Shown: positions 46,767 to 55,929 of the stretch, in pieces | Numbering within the stretch: the first letter of the stretch is position 1 | How the letters are laid out: each line of letters begins with the position of its first letter | NCBI RefSeq assembly: GCF_001421505.1 | Contig: NZ_LMKL01000001.1 | Coordinates: 62,001 to 126,000 of the forward strand | Reading direction: 5' to 3' | Source of the DNA: Sphingomonas sp. Leaf17 | Lineage (GTDB): Bacteria; Pseudomonadota; Alphaproteobacteria; Sphingomonadales; Sphingomonadaceae | DNA: 64,000 nt | Notes under the pieces: generated by a model | The model's input: the letters and a program-made list of their open reading frames with translations, nothing else | Told to the model about the DNA's origin: nothing | Database searches by the model: none | Made by a program: the position numbers and the translations under genes

Positions 46767-47741
46767 ATGCTGGCGCGTATCCTGTCGGTCTTCGAGCCGT
46801 TCATCCTGATGCTGCTCGGCACCGTCGCGCTTGCCAGCCTGTTGCCGGCGCGCGGCGGATTTGCGGATGCGGTGGCGATCATCGCCGACGCCGGCATTGT
46901 CGCACTGTTCTTCCTGCACGGCGCCAGGCTGTCGCGCGACGCAATCGTATCCGGCCTGCGCGCGTGGCGGCTGCATCTGGTGGTGCTGGCGGTGACGTTC
47001 GGGCTGTTCCCGCTGCTCGGGCTGGCGCTGAGCCAGTGGTCGATCCTGTCCCCGCCGATCGCGATGGGCCTGCTGTTCCTGACCCTGCTGCCGTCGACCG
47101 TGCAGTCGTCGATCGCGTTCACCGCCATCGCGCGCGGCAATGTCGCGGCGGCGGTGTGCAGCGCGTCCTTTTCCAACCTGCTCGGCATCGTGGTCACGCC
47201 CGCGCTCGTCGCGCTGCTGATGCACGCGACCGGAGGCGTGTCGCTCGATTCGGTATGGACGATCGTCGGACAGTTGCTGCTGCCGTTCGTCGCAGGCCAT
47301 CTGTTGCGCCCCTGGATCGGGGCGTTCGTCACCCGGCAGAAACGATTGCTGACCGTTGTCGATCGCGGCTCGATCCTGCTGGTCGTCTACTCCGCGTTCG
47401 GCGCGGCGGTGGTCGGCGGGCTGTGGCAGACGCTGTCGCCTTTCGACCTGGCGACGATCGCGCTGCTTTGCTGCGCGCTGCTGGCCGTCATACTGGGCGC
47501 GACGGTGATGCTGGGCCGGGCGATGGCGCTGCCGCGCGCGGACGCCATCGTTCTGCTGTTCTGTGGGTCGAAGAAGAGCCTCGCGTCCGGCGTGCCGATG
47601 GCGGGCGTCCTGTTCCCGGCGGCGCAGGTCGGCGCGATCCTGCTGCCGGTCATGCTGTTCCACCAGATCCAGCTGATCGCCTGCGCGGTTATCGCCCGTC
47701 GCTATGCCGACGCGGCCCCGGTCACCGACCCGCCATCTTGA
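46767..47741 (+). CDS. Bile acid:sodium symporter family (SBF-like) transporter
   Basis: A 324-residue inner-membrane protein with about ten hydrophobic helices. GIVALFFLHGARLSRDAIVS, GLLFLTLLPSTVQSSIAFTA and FCGSKKSLASGVPMAGVLFP are typical of the SBF_like/YfeH branch of the BASS superfamily. It likely moves an organic anion with an ion; the substrate is not known. It starts 19 bases after otsA, so it could be the last gene of that transcript, and ends 22 bases before a LacI-type operator. Confidence 0.88.
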   Translation: MLARILSVFEPFILMLLGTVALASLLPARGGFADAVAIIADAGIVALFFLHGARLSRDAIVSGLRAWRLHLVVLAVTFGLFPLLGLALSQWSILSPPIAMGLLFLTLLPSTVQSSIAFTAIARGNVAAAVCSASFSNLLGIVVTPALVALLMHATGGVSLDSVWTIVGQLLLPFVAGHLLRPWIGAFVTRQKRLLTVVDRGSILLVVYSAFGAAVVGGLWQTLSPFDLATIALLCCALLAVILGATVMLGRAMALPRADAIVLLFCGSKKSLASGVPMAGVLFPAAQVGAILLPVMLFHQIQLIACAVIARRYADAAPVTDPPS

Positions 47742-47763
47742 CATCCCTGGAGGCGCCCGACAC

Positions 47764-47777
47764 TGATAGCGCTAACA
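47764..47777. promoter_or_regulatory. LacI-family operator upstream of xylX
   Basis: TGATAGCGCTAACA is a near-perfect palindrome (6 of 7 paired positions) of the TGNTAGCGCTANCA type bound by LacI-family repressors, including the xylose regulator of Caulobacter. It lies 11 bases before the chosen xylX start, where bound repressor would block initiation. No LacI gene is in the window. Confidence 0.6.
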
Positions 47778-47788
47778 AGAGGATGAGG

Positions 47789-48937
47789 ATGGACATGGCG
47801 GACTTTACGTTCGATCCGGCCGATGCGCTGGGATCCGACTGGGAGCAGGCGACCTTCGTCGGCCGGCTCGATGCGGGCGACGGCCCCACGCCGATCCTGG
47901 TGAAGCACGGTCGCGCGTACGACATGAGCCGGGTCGCACCGACCGTCGCCGACCTGATCGAAAGCGGGTCGTTCGACCCCGCCGCCGGCCGCGATCTGGG
48001 GCCGCTGGCCGATCTTGGCCTTGTCGTCACAGGCGACGGCCCCAGACTGTTGTCGCCCATCGACCTGCAATGCGTGAAGGCGGCGGGTGTCACCTTCGCC
48101 GTCTCCGCGCTGGAACGGGTGATCGAGGAACGCGCGCGCGGCGACGCCGATGCGGCGGCCGGTGTCCGTGCCCGTCTGGAACAGCGGATCGGCGGCAGCA
48201 TCCGCAGCGTCGTCCCCGGTTCGCCCGAGGCCGCCGCGCTGAAGGCGGCGCTGATCGAGGACGACATGTGGTCGCAATATCTGGAGGTCGCGATCGGCCC
48301 GGATGCGGAGGTCTTCACCAAGGCCCCCTGCCTGTCGACCGTCGGCTGGGGCGCGGAGATCGGCATCCGGTCGGATTCGACGTGGAACAACCCGGAACCC
48401 GAAGTCGTCCTGCTGGTCGACAGTCGGGGCAAGATCGTCGGCGCGGCGCTGGGCAACGACGTCAATCTGCGCGATTTCGAGGGGCGGTCGGCGCTGCTGC
48501 TCGGCAAGGCGAAGGACAATAACGCGTCCTGCTCGCTCCACGCGTTCGTGCGGCTTTTCGACGGGCATTTCACGCTGGACGACATCCGCGACGCGGTCGT
48601 CTCGCTCCGTATCGAGGGGCCGGAGGGCTATGCGCTGGAGGGGGCGTCGTCGATGCGCGAGATCAGCCGCGATCCCGAGGCGCTGGTCACACAGACGATG
48701 AGCCAACACCAATATCCCGACGGTTTCGTCCTGTTCACGGGCACGATGTTTGCGCCGACGCAGGACCGCGACGATCCGGGACGCGGCTTCACCCACAAGG
48801 TCGGCGACACGGTGCGGATCGCGACCCCGCGCCTCGGCTATCTCATCAACCGGGTGACGACGTCGGCCGATGCCGCGCCCTGGACCTTCGGGCTGGGCGC
48901 GTTGATGCGCAATCTTGCCGGCCGCGGCCTGCTGTGA
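47789..48937 (+). CDS. xylX: 2-keto-3-deoxy-xylonate dehydratase-like FAH protein (XylX)
   Basis: A 382-residue fumarylacetoacetate-hydrolase-fold protein. LLSPIDLQCVKAAGVTFAVS, ERVIEERARGDADAA, SQYLEVAIGPDAEVFTKAP, WNNPEPEVVLLVDSRGKIVG and NDVNLRDFEGRSALLLGKAK closely resemble, as far as I recall, Caulobacter XylX, which turns 2-keto-3-deoxy-xylonate into 2-ketoglutarate semialdehyde in the Weimberg pathway. Two ATGs, 47789 and 47795, have usable GAGG-type sites. xylB follows directly. Other family members act on L-arabinonate derivatives, so the exact sugar is inferred. Confidence 0.85.
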   Translation: MDMADFTFDPADALGSDWEQATFVGRLDAGDGPTPILVKHGRAYDMSRVAPTVADLIESGSFDPAAGRDLGPLADLGLVVTGDGPRLLSPIDLQCVKAAGVTFAVSALERVIEERARGDADAAAGVRARLEQRIGGSIRSVVPGSPEAAALKAALIEDDMWSQYLEVAIGPDAEVFTKAPCLSTVGWGAEIGIRSDSTWNNPEPEVVLLVDSRGKIVGAALGNDVNLRDFEGRSALLLGKAKDNNASCSLHAFVRLFDGHFTLDDIRDAVVSLRIEGPEGYALEGASSMREISRDPEALVTQTMSQHQYPDGFVLFTGTMFAPTQDRDDPGRGFTHKVGDTVRIATPRLGYLINRVTTSADAAPWTFGLGALMRNLAGRGLL

Positions 48938-48948
48938 ACGGAACGACC

Positions 48949-49749
48949 ATGACCGACATCATCGCGCCAAAGACCGTGCCCGCCGATCAGCGCGCGCGCT
49001 ATCCCAGTCTTGCCGGCAAGCATGTCCTTGTGTCCGGCGGCGGCAGCGGCATCGGCGAGGCGCTGGTGACCGGCTTCGTCGCGCAAGGCGCGCGCGTCTC
49101 GTTCATCGACGTCGCGGTCGAGGCGTCGGAGGCGCTGGTCGAACGGCTGACGCCGGGTGCCGCCCATGCGCCGCGCTTCGCGCGTTGCGACCTGCGCGAC
49201 ATCGACGCGCTTCACGCGACGATCGCCGGGTTCGAGGCGGAGAGCGGCGGTATCGACGTGCTGGTCAACAACGCGGCGAACGACGACCGGCACGAGGTCG
49301 GCACCGTGACGCCGGCCTATTGGGACGACCGGATGGCGGTCAACCTGCGCCACCTGTTCTTTGCCGCACAGGCGGTCGCGCCGTCGATGAAGGCGGCGGG
49401 CGGCGGCGTCATCCTGAACCTGGGGTCGATCAGCTGGCACCTCGCGCTGCCCGACATCGCGCTGTACCAGACCGCCAAGGCCGGGATCGAGGGGATGACC
49501 CGCGCGCTGGCGCGCGATCTGGGCGGTGACAATATCCGCGTGGCGACCGTCGTCCCCGGTGGCATCAAGACTCCGCGTCAGGATGCGTTGTGGCATGACG
49601 ACGCGGAAACGAACCGGATGCTGGCCGCGCAATGCCTGAAGGCACGCGTGTTGCCCGACGACGTTGCCGCGCTGGTCCTGTTCCTGGCGTCGGACGACGC
49701 GCGGATGTGCACCGCGCACGAATATTTCGTGGATGCCGGCTGGCGCTGA
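48949..49749 (+). CDS. xylB: NAD-dependent xylose 1-dehydrogenase-like SDR (XylB)
   Basis: A 266-residue short-chain dehydrogenase. HVLVSGGGSGIGEALVTGF is the cofactor site, NNAANDDRH and LGSISWHLALPDIALYQTAK hold the catalytic Ser, Tyr and Lys, and the C-terminus HEYFVDAGWR matches the sugar dehydrogenase group that includes Caulobacter XylB. Together with XylX it covers two steps of oxidative xylose (or arabinose) use. ATG 48949 is chosen; GTG 48934 overlapping the xylX stop is also possible. Confidence 0.85.
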   Translation: MTDIIAPKTVPADQRARYPSLAGKHVLVSGGGSGIGEALVTGFVAQGARVSFIDVAVEASEALVERLTPGAAHAPRFARCDLRDIDALHATIAGFEAESGGIDVLVNNAANDDRHEVGTVTPAYWDDRMAVNLRHLFFAAQAVAPSMKAAGGGVILNLGSISWHLALPDIALYQTAKAGIEGMTRALARDLGGDNIRVATVVPGGIKTPRQDALWHDDAETNRMLAAQCLKARVLPDDVAALVLFLASDDARMCTAHEYFVDAGWR

Positions 49750-49816
49750 GCCGCCTGCCCCCTTCCATCCCGGCCGCGATGTCGTTAAACCAGTTAAAGA
49801 AAATTGAATAACAATT

Positions 49817-49835
49817 GATCGCGATCGGAATCGCG
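49817..49835. promoter_or_regulatory. Inverted repeat upstream of the GH3 gene
   Basis: GATCGCGATC (49817-49826) is a perfect palindrome, and CGCGAT (49820-49825) pairs with ATCGCG (49830-49835) across four bases. It lies just upstream of the GGGAGGA ribosome-binding site and downstream of an AT-rich, promoter-like stretch (49793-49816), so it could be an operator or an RNA hairpin at the 5' end. Confidence 0.35.
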
Positions 49836-49852
49836 GTTCGGGAGGATCATTC

Positions 49853-52330
49853 ATGAACGTCACGAAACTTCGGGCAGGCCTGCTCGCCACCGCATTGGTC
49901 GCGATGACCCCCGCGTTCGCCCAGACCGCCCCCGCTCCCGCCGCCGATCCGTCCGCCAGTGTCGCGCATCCCGCCCTGTGGCCCGCCGCCAAGAGCCAGG
50001 GTCTGGTCGATGCGAAGACGGAGGCTTTCGTCACCGACCTGATGAAGCGGATGACGCTGGAGGAAAAGATCGGCCAGATGATCCAGGCCGATGTCGGTTC
50101 GATCAAGCCGGAGGAACTGCGCCGCTATCCGCTGGGCAGCATCCTCGTCGGTGGCTCGACCCCGCCGATCGGCGCGCCCGACCGCACCGGGCCGACCGCC
50201 TGGCTGAACACCGCCAACGCGTTCGGCGCGGTCGCCAATGAAAAGCGCAGCGGCCACACCGTGATCCCGCTGATGTTCGGCATCGACGCGGTGCACGGCA
50301 ACAACAATGTTATCGGCGCGACGCTGTTCCCGCACAATATCGGCCTTGGCGCGATGCGCGACCCAGCGTTGATCCGCAAGATCGGCCAAGCGACCGCCGT
50401 CGAGCTGGCCGCGACCGGGTGGGACTGGGCGTTCGGCCCGACCATCGCCGTGCCGCAGGACGACCGCTGGGGCCGCGCCTATGAGGGGTATTCGGAGGAT
50501 CCGTCGATCGTCCGCTCCTATGCCGGCGTGATGATCGAGGGGCTGCAGGGCAAGCCCGGCAGCAGCCGCATCCAGGACGGCCATGTCGCGGCCAGCGCCA
50601 AGCATTTCCTCGGCGACGGTGGCACCAAGGACGGCGTCGACCAGGGCGACGACCAGATCCCCGAAAGCGAGCTGGTCGCGATCCACAACGCCGGTTACCC
50701 CGCCGCCATCAACGCCGGCACGATGACCATCATGGCGTCGTACAACAGCTGGTACGGCCAGAAGATGCACGGCAACAAATCGCTGCTGACCGACGTGCTG
50801 AAGGGCAAGATGGGCTTTGACGGCTTCGTCATCGGCGACTGGAACGGCCACGCGCAGGTCGCGGGCTGCACCAAGGACAATTGCGCGCAGACGTTCAACG
50901 CCGGCCTCGACATGGCGATGGCGCCGGACGGCTGGAAGGGCCTGTTCGACAACACGCTGGCGCAGGTGAAGGCGGGCACGATCCCGATGGCGCGCGTCGA
51001 CGACGCGGTCCGCCGCATCCTGCGCGTGAAGGCCAAGCTGGGCCTGTTCGACCCGGCACGCCCGCTCGCCGGCAAGTTCGACCTGCTCGGCAGCCCCGAT
51101 CACCGCGCGATCGCGCGCGAGGCCGTCGCCAAGAGCCTCGTGCTGCTGAAGAACACCGGCGTCCTGCCGCTGAAGGCCAGCGCCAACATCCTGGTCGCCG
51201 GGTCCGCGGCCGACGACGTCGCCACCCAGTCGGGCGGCTGGACGCTCAGCTGGCAGGGTGACGGCAACACCCCCGACATGTTCCCCGGCGCGACGTCGAT
51301 CTATGCCGGCATCGCAAATGCGGTGAAGGCCGGTGGTGGCACCGCGACACTGAGCGCGGACGGCAGCTTCACGAAGAAGCCCGACGTCGCGGTCGTGGTC
51401 TTCGGCGAGCAGCCTTACGCCGAAATGCGCGGCGACATCCGCACGCTGGAGTTCCAGCCGGGCGACAAGGAAGCACTCGCCATGCTCAAGGGGCTGAAGG
51501 CCAAGGGCGTGCCGGTCGTCTCCGTCTTCCTGTCGGGTCGTCCGCTCTGGGTAAACCCCGAGCTGAACCAGTCGGATGCGTTCGTCGCCGCCTGGCTGCC
51601 GGGCAGCGAGGGCGCGGGCATCGCCGACGTGTTGGTCGGCGATGCGACCGGCAAGCCGCGCCGCGACTTCACCGGTACGCTGTCGTTCAGCTGGCCCAAG
51701 ACCGCCGGCCAGTTCACGCTGAACAAGGGCAAGACCGGTTACGACCCGCTGTTCCCGCTCGGCTACGGCCTGTCCTATGCCAAGGGTGGCACCGTGCCCA
51801 CGCTGGGCGAAGTCTCCGGCGTGGACGCGAGCCTGGCCAACACCAGCCTGTTCTTCTCGCGCGGCAAGGTGCCCGCCCCGTTCGCCTTCGCGACCGACAG
51901 CAAGGTGACGCGCGCGCCGGTCGACAGCGCGACGACGCAGGAGGGCGCGGTCAAGCTAACCTGGCCGGCAGGGGCTGCATCGACCGTCCGCATCGGCGGT
52001 CCGCTGCTGGACCTTGGTCGCGAGACCAACGCCGAGGTGCTGTTGCAGATCACCTACCGCGTCGATACCGCCCCAACGGGCAAGGTCGCCATGGCAATGG
52101 CCGGTCCAGGCGGCGCGACGACGCTCGACGCGACCAGCCTGTTCGCCGGCGACGTCGGCAAATGGAAGACCGTCCGCGTACCGCTGAAGTGCTTCCGCGA
52201 AGCGGGGCTGGACGTGACCAAGGTGAACAGCCCGTTCGCACTGACGGCGAGCGCCCCGTTCACCCTGTCGGTATCGGACCTGCGCCTCGCGACCGATCCC
52301 AGCGGTCAGGTCTGCCCGCCGAAGATGTGA
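49853..52330 (+). CDS. Exported GH3 exo-1,3/1,4-beta-glucanase-like enzyme
   Basis: An 825-residue glycoside hydrolase with a signal peptide (GLLATALVAMTPAFAQ). The GH3 N-domain shows MTLEEKIGQMIQADVGSIKP, FGIDAVHGNNNVIGATLFPH, GPTIAVPQDDRWGRAYEGYS, KHFLGDGGTKDGVDQGDD and the nucleophile Asp in FVIGDWNGHAQVAG. The GH3 C-domain (residues ~410-620) and an extra C-terminal beta domain (~680-825, ending DLRLATDPSGQVCPPKM) follow, as in ExoP-like enzymes. It should release glucose from beta-glucans in the periplasm or outside. It lies after xylX-xylB, suggesting plant-polysaccharide use. Confidence 0.92.
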   Translation: MNVTKLRAGLLATALVAMTPAFAQTAPAPAADPSASVAHPALWPAAKSQGLVDAKTEAFVTDLMKRMTLEEKIGQMIQADVGSIKPEELRRYPLGSILVGGSTPPIGAPDRTGPTAWLNTANAFGAVANEKRSGHTVIPLMFGIDAVHGNNNVIGATLFPHNIGLGAMRDPALIRKIGQATAVELAATGWDWAFGPTIAVPQDDRWGRAYEGYSEDPSIVRSYAGVMIEGLQGKPGSSRIQDGHVAASAKHFLGDGGTKDGVDQGDDQIPESELVAIHNAGYPAAINAGTMTIMASYNSWYGQKMHGNKSLLTDVLKGKMGFDGFVIGDWNGHAQVAGCTKDNCAQTFNAGLDMAMAPDGWKGLFDNTLAQVKAGTIPMARVDDAVRRILRVKAKLGLFDPARPLAGKFDLLGSPDHRAIAREAVAKSLVLLKNTGVLPLKASANILVAGSAADDVATQSGGWTLSWQGDGNTPDMFPGATSIYAGIANAVKAGGGTATLSADGSFTKKPDVAVVVFGEQPYAEMRGDIRTLEFQPGDKEALAMLKGLKAKGVPVVSVFLSGRPLWVNPELNQSDAFVAAWLPGSEGAGIADVLVGDATGKPRRDFTGTLSFSWPKTAGQFTLNKGKTGYDPLFPLGYGLSYAKGGTVPTLGEVSGVDASLANTSLFFSRGKVPAPFAFATDSKVTRAPVDSATTQEGAVKLTWPAGAASTVRIGGPLLDLGRETNAEVLLQITYRVDTAPTGKVAMAMAGPGGATTLDATSLFAGDVGKWKTVRVPLKCFREAGLDVTKVNSPFALTASAPFTLSVSDLRLATDPSGQVCPPKM

Positions 52331-52634
52331 CGGGGTGCGGTCACGTTGACGATCCCTTCTGTTCCCCGGCGAAGTCCGGGGAACAGTTCGGTAAACGTCA
52401 ATAATGGCTCGCCAGACCTGACGCTTTGGAAGGTCCACGCATTGCAAGCTGCCATCCTTTCCCCGCAAAGGCGAGAATCCAGGGTCAAGCAAAGCAACAG
52501 CTTGCAATACTTCTGGTCCTGCCCCTGCGCCTTCGCGGGGGGGAACGCAGGGACTAACGGCGTCAGAGTAGTCCCCGCCGGGCCACCCGTCGCCCCCACC
52601 ATACCATCCGGCACGGCAGGGACGACGCCCATGT
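52331..52634. repeat. Gene-free stretch with palindromic repeats
   Basis: About 300 bases without a credible gene. A perfect 11-bp stem CTGTTCCCCGG / CCGGGGAACAG (52359-52386) belongs to the same family as the repeats at 34.7 and 58.2 kb and may end GH3 transcription. A second pair, ATTGCAAGCTG (52441-52451) and CAGCTTGCAAT (52498-52508), bounds a 68-base element. A third GC-rich segment with CGCCTTCGCGGGGG follows at about 52528-52545. Confidence 0.7.
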
Positions 52635-53237
52635 TCAGCCGGCCAGCTTCGCGGCCGTCTCCGCGATCCGCTTGCCCTGATACCGTGCGCCGTCCAGCTC
52701 GACCGCGCTCGGCATCCGGCTGCCATCGCCATCGGCCAAAGTCGTCGCGCCATAGGGCGAGCCGCCCTTGATCTCGTCCAGCCCCATCTGGCCCTGGAAC
52801 CCGTAGTCCAGCCCGACGATCGTCATGCCGTGATGCAGCAGGTTGGTCAGGATCGAGAACAGCGTCGTTTCCTGCCCGCCATGCTGGCTGGCGGTCGAGG
52901 TAAAGGCACCACCGACCTTGCCGACCAGCGCGCCGCTGAACCACTGCCCGCCGGTCGTGTCCCAGAACGCCGCCATCTGCGATGGCATCCGCCCGAACCG
53001 GGTCGGCGCGCCGACGATGATCGCGTCATACGCCTCCAGCGCCTTCGGCCCCTCGATCTCGGGATGCGCGGTGTCGGTCTTGAACCCGGCCGACTTGACG
53101 ACCTCAGCCGGCGCGGTTTCAGCGACGCGGCGGATATCGACCTCCGCACCGCCGGCACGCGCGCCCTCGGCCACCGCAGCGGCCATCGCCTCGATATGGC
53201 CGTAGGACGAGTAATAAAGCACCAGAACCTTGGTCAT
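52635..53237 (-). CDS. wrbA: NAD(P)H:quinone oxidoreductase WrbA
   Basis: A 200-residue flavodoxin-fold protein that reduces quinones by two electrons. [20 protein letters not shown] is the FMN phosphate loop, [20 protein letters not shown] and [20 protein letters not shown] are WrbA signatures, and [20 protein letters not shown] is near the end. ATG 53237 has AAGGG upstream; the frame continues 8 codons further. It lies 51 bases downstream of the second pirin on the same strand. Confidence 0.95.
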   Translation of the reverse strand: MTKVLVLYYSSYGHIEAMAAAVAEGARAGGAEVDIRRVAETAPAEVVKSAGFKTDTAHPEIEGPKALEAYDAIIVGAPTRFGRMPSQMAAFWDTTGGQWFSGALVGKVGGAFTSTASQHGGQETTLFSILTNLLHHGMTIVGLDYGFQGQMGLDEIKGGSPYGATTLADGDGSRMPSAVELDGARYQGKRIAETAAKLAG

Positions 53238-53288
53238 CGCATATGCCCTTGATTGGCCCACCGCACGCAGCGGAAGGCAGGAAAATGA

Positions 53289-54014
53289 TTACGCGGCGTC
53301 GACAAGCACGATCTCGGCGTCGTCGGTGGCGGTGATCGTCACCGTCCGCCCGCCCGACAGCGCCGCGCCGTCGCGAGGCTCGAACGCCTGACCGTCGATC
53401 GTGATCCGCCCGACCGCCGGCACCAGATAGGCATGCCGCCCCTCGCCGACGCTGTGCGTCACGCTCTCGCCGGCTTTCAGCGTCGCCCCCATCACCCGCG
53501 CATCGGCGCGGATCGGCAGCGCGTCGCCGTCATCGGCAAAGCCGCTGGCCAGCACCACGAACTGGCCCGACCGTTCGCCCTTCGGGAACGGCTTGGCCCC
53601 CCAGCTGGGCGATCCGCCCTTGCGGCTTGGCTCGATCCAGATCTGGAACAGCGTCGTCTCGACCGGCTCCAGATTATATTCGGCGTGGCGCACACCCGAT
53701 CCGGCGCTCATCACCTGCACGTCGCCAGCGCCGGTCCGCCCGGTGTTTCCCAGCGAGTCCTTATGGGTGATCGCGCCCGACCGGACATAGGTGATGATCT
53801 CCATGTCGCTGTGCGGGTGCGGCGGGAAGCCAGCGTTCGCGGCGATCGCGTCGTCGTTCCACACCCGGATCGCACCCCAGCCCATCCGCGACGGATCGTA
53901 ATAATTGGCGAACGAGAAATGGTGCCGCGCGTCCAGCCAGCCATGATTGGCATGGCCCAGGCTGTCGAAGCTGCGGCGGTCAATTCCGGGTTTTGCAATC
54001 GTATCGGTGGTCAT
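53289..54014 (-). CDS. Pirin family protein (YhhW-like)
   Basis: A 241-residue bicupin: WLDARHHFSFANYYDPSRMG, GWGAIRVWNDD, and the metal ligands in GFPPHPHSDMEIITYV and DVQVMSAGSGVRHAEYN. This subgroup includes YhhW, a quercetin dioxygenase-like protein. It is divergent from a LysR regulator, with about 110 bases between starts, and lies upstream of wrbA. A LysR-controlled pirin-wrbA quinone/flavonoid response unit is a reasonable inference. Confidence 0.92.
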   Translation of the reverse strand: MTTDTIAKPGIDRRSFDSLGHANHGWLDARHHFSFANYYDPSRMGWGAIRVWNDDAIAANAGFPPHPHSDMEIITYVRSGAITHKDSLGNTGRTGAGDVQVMSAGSGVRHAEYNLEPVETTLFQIWIEPSRKGGSPSWGAKPFPKGERSGQFVVLASGFADDGDALPIRADARVMGATLKAGESVTHSVGEGRHAYLVPAVGRITIDGQAFEPRDGAALSGGRTVTITATDDAEIVLVDAA

Positions 54015-54125
54015 CGAAGCCTCCTGTCTGTTGCCGCCAAGATAGGGATTGCCATCACGCCGTAAATGGAAACACTGGAAACCGATCGTTTCCCGATATA
54101 GCCTGCGGTGGACGACGGAGGACCG

Positions 54126-55049
54126 ATGCGACTACCCGATCTCGAAGCCTGGGCAATCTTCGCCGCCGTCGTCGAACATCGCTCGTTCAGCGGTGCCGCC
54201 GACGCGATCGGCCTGTCGAAAGCCACCGTGTCGAAGGCGGTAACCCGGCTGGAGGCGCATCTGGGCCAGTCGCTGTTCCATCGCACCTCGCGCCGGCTCG
54301 CGCTGACCGAGGCCGGTCGCCCGCTCGCCGACCATGCCGCGCGCATCCTGGCCGAGGCGCGCGCGGCGGAGGAAGCCGCGCATGACGCCGCCACCGCGCA
54401 CAGCGGCCGCGTCCGGCTCGCCGCGCCGATGAGCTTCGGCGTCATCCATGTCGCGCCGCTGCTGGCCGCGTTCCTGACGCTACACCCCGGAATCGAGATC
54501 GACCTGCATCTGTCCGATGCGCGCGTGGACATCGTCGCGGAGGGGTTCGATGTCGCGCTCAGGATCGCCGAACTGCCCGACAGCTCGCTGCGCGCACGCC
54601 GGCTGTGCACGGTCGCCGCGTTCATCGTCGCCGCCCCCGCCTATCTCGCGGCCCACGGCATCCCGGGCCACCCGGCGCAACTGGGCGAGCACCGGCTGCT
54701 CGGCTATTCCAACGTCACCGGCCCGTGGCGGTTTCGCGGCCCCGGCGGCGCGGACGTCGCGGTGCGGGCGCAGGGTCCGCTGACCGCCAACAGCGGCGAG
54801 GCGCTGGTGCCCGCGCTGATCGCCGGGCTTGGCATCGCCCGCCTGCCCGACTTCATCGTCAACCCGCATCTGGCATCGGGCGCGCTGGTCGAAATCCTGG
54901 CCGACTGGGCCCCCGCGCCGATCGCGTTGCACCTGATGACACCGCCGAGTCCCTTGCGGCCCGCCCGAGTCGAGGCGCTGATCGCCTTCCTCGCGGACCG
55001 GCTGCGCGACCGGGCAGAGGCCGCCACCCCGCGGATTTCCGCCACTTAA
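54126..55049 (+). CDS. LysR-family transcriptional regulator
   Basis: A 307-residue LysR protein. The N-terminal winged helix reads LEAWAIFAAVVEHRSFSGAA, GLSKATVSKAVTRLEAHLGQ, LFHRTSRRLALTEAG; the substrate-binding domain follows (FGVIHVAPLLAAFLTLHPGI, PALIAGLGIARLPDFIV). GGAGG lies 5 bases before ATG 54126. It is divergent from the pirin gene, its probable target. Its TAA stop forms part of a CtrA box. Confidence 0.93.
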   Translation: MRLPDLEAWAIFAAVVEHRSFSGAADAIGLSKATVSKAVTRLEAHLGQSLFHRTSRRLALTEAGRPLADHAARILAEARAAEEAAHDAATAHSGRVRLAAPMSFGVIHVAPLLAAFLTLHPGIEIDLHLSDARVDIVAEGFDVALRIAELPDSSLRARRLCTVAAFIVAAPAYLAAHGIPGHPAQLGEHRLLGYSNVTGPWRFRGPGGADVAVRAQGPLTANSGEALVPALIAGLGIARLPDFIVNPHLASGALVEILADWAPAPIALHLMTPPSPLRPARVEALIAFLADRLRDRAEAATPRISAT

Positions 55050-55060
55050 CCCCGAATTAA
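55046..55060. promoter_or_regulatory. CtrA box upstream of ctrA
   Basis: TTAACCCCGAATTAA is a perfect match to the full CtrA site TTAA-N7-TTAA. It lies 86 bases before the ctrA start and overlaps the stop codon of the LysR gene. In Caulobacter ctrA is under its own control, so an autoregulatory site is expected here. Confidence 0.75.
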
Positions 55061-55145
55061 CCTTTTGCGTTCAGATATTCCGTAGTTAATGAATCAAGTT
55101 GGGCGCGGGCTATGCCGTCCGTCGGGCCGAACGGGGGAATGCGGG

Positions 55146-55847
55146 ATGCGCGTACTGCTGATCGAAGACGAGCCGACGACGGCCAAGGCCATCGAACTGA
55201 TGCTGACCAGCGAAGGCTTCAACATCTACACGACCGATCTGGGCGAAGAGGGCCTCGATCTGGGCAAGCTGTATGATTACGACATCATCCTGCTCGACCT
55301 GAACCTGCCCGACATGCACGGATACGACGTGTTGAAGAAGCTGCGCGTCGCGCGCGTCTCCACGCCGGTGCTGATCCTGTCGGGTGTCAACGAAATGGAC
55401 TCGAAGGTGCGTTCGTTCGGCTTCGGCGCCGACGATTATGTGACCAAGCCGTTCCACCGCGAGGAACTGGTCGCGCGCATCCAGGCCGTCGTCCGCCGCT
55501 CCAAGGGCCACAGCCAGTCGGTCATCCGCACCGGCAAGCTGGCGGTCAACCTGGACGCCAAGACGGTAGAGGTCGACGGCGCGCGCGTCCACCTGACCGG
55601 CAAGGAGTATGCGATGCTGGAGCTGCTGAGCCTGCGCAAGGCGACGACGCTGACCAAGGAAATGTTTCTCAACCACCTGTATGGCGGGATGGACGAGCCG
55701 GAACTGAAGATCATCGACGTCTTCATCTGCAAGCTGCGCAAGAAGCTCAGCATGGCCTGCGACGGCGAGAATTATATCGAGACGGTCTGGGGCCGCGGCT
55801 ATGTGCTGCGCGATCCCGACGAGGTGCCGGCCGTACAGGTCGCCTGA
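55146..55847 (+). CDS. ctrA: Cell-cycle response regulator CtrA
   Basis: CtrA is the essential two-component master regulator of cell cycle, motility and polarity genes in alphaproteobacteria. The 233-residue protein starts [20 protein letters not shown], has the phospho-acceptor in [20 protein letters not shown] (D51), [20 protein letters not shown], and an OmpR-type winged helix ([48 protein letters not shown]). ATG 55146 gives the family-standard N-terminus. Flagellar genes such as those in this window are classic CtrA targets. Confidence 0.96.
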   Translation: MRVLLIEDEPTTAKAIELMLTSEGFNIYTTDLGEEGLDLGKLYDYDIILLDLNLPDMHGYDVLKKLRVARVSTPVLILSGVNEMDSKVRSFGFGADDYVTKPFHREELVARIQAVVRRSKGHSQSVIRTGKLAVNLDAKTVEVDGARVHLTGKEYAMLELLSLRKATTLTKEMFLNHLYGGMDEPELKIIDVFICKLRKKLSMACDGENYIETVWGRGYVLRDPDEVPAVQVA

Positions 55848-55882
55848 CGTTTCGCTACCGAGGTCCCGGTCACCCGGGCATC

Positions 55883-55920
55883 AGGTCGCGGTGCCGGGGG
55901 GCGCCGCGACCTTTCTCGTT
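55883..55920 (+). terminator. Rho-independent terminator after ctrA
   Basis: AGGTCGCGG (55883-55891) pairs perfectly with CCGCGACCT (55904-55912) around a GC-rich loop, followed by TTCTCGTTT. It lies 36 bases after the ctrA stop. Confidence 0.7.
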
Positions 55921-55929
55921 TGTGGCGCT

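Noticed and set aside
49793-49805. TTAA-N5-TTAA before the GH3 gene as a CtrA box
   Set aside because: CtrA needs TTAA-N7-TTAA; the spacing here is two bases short.
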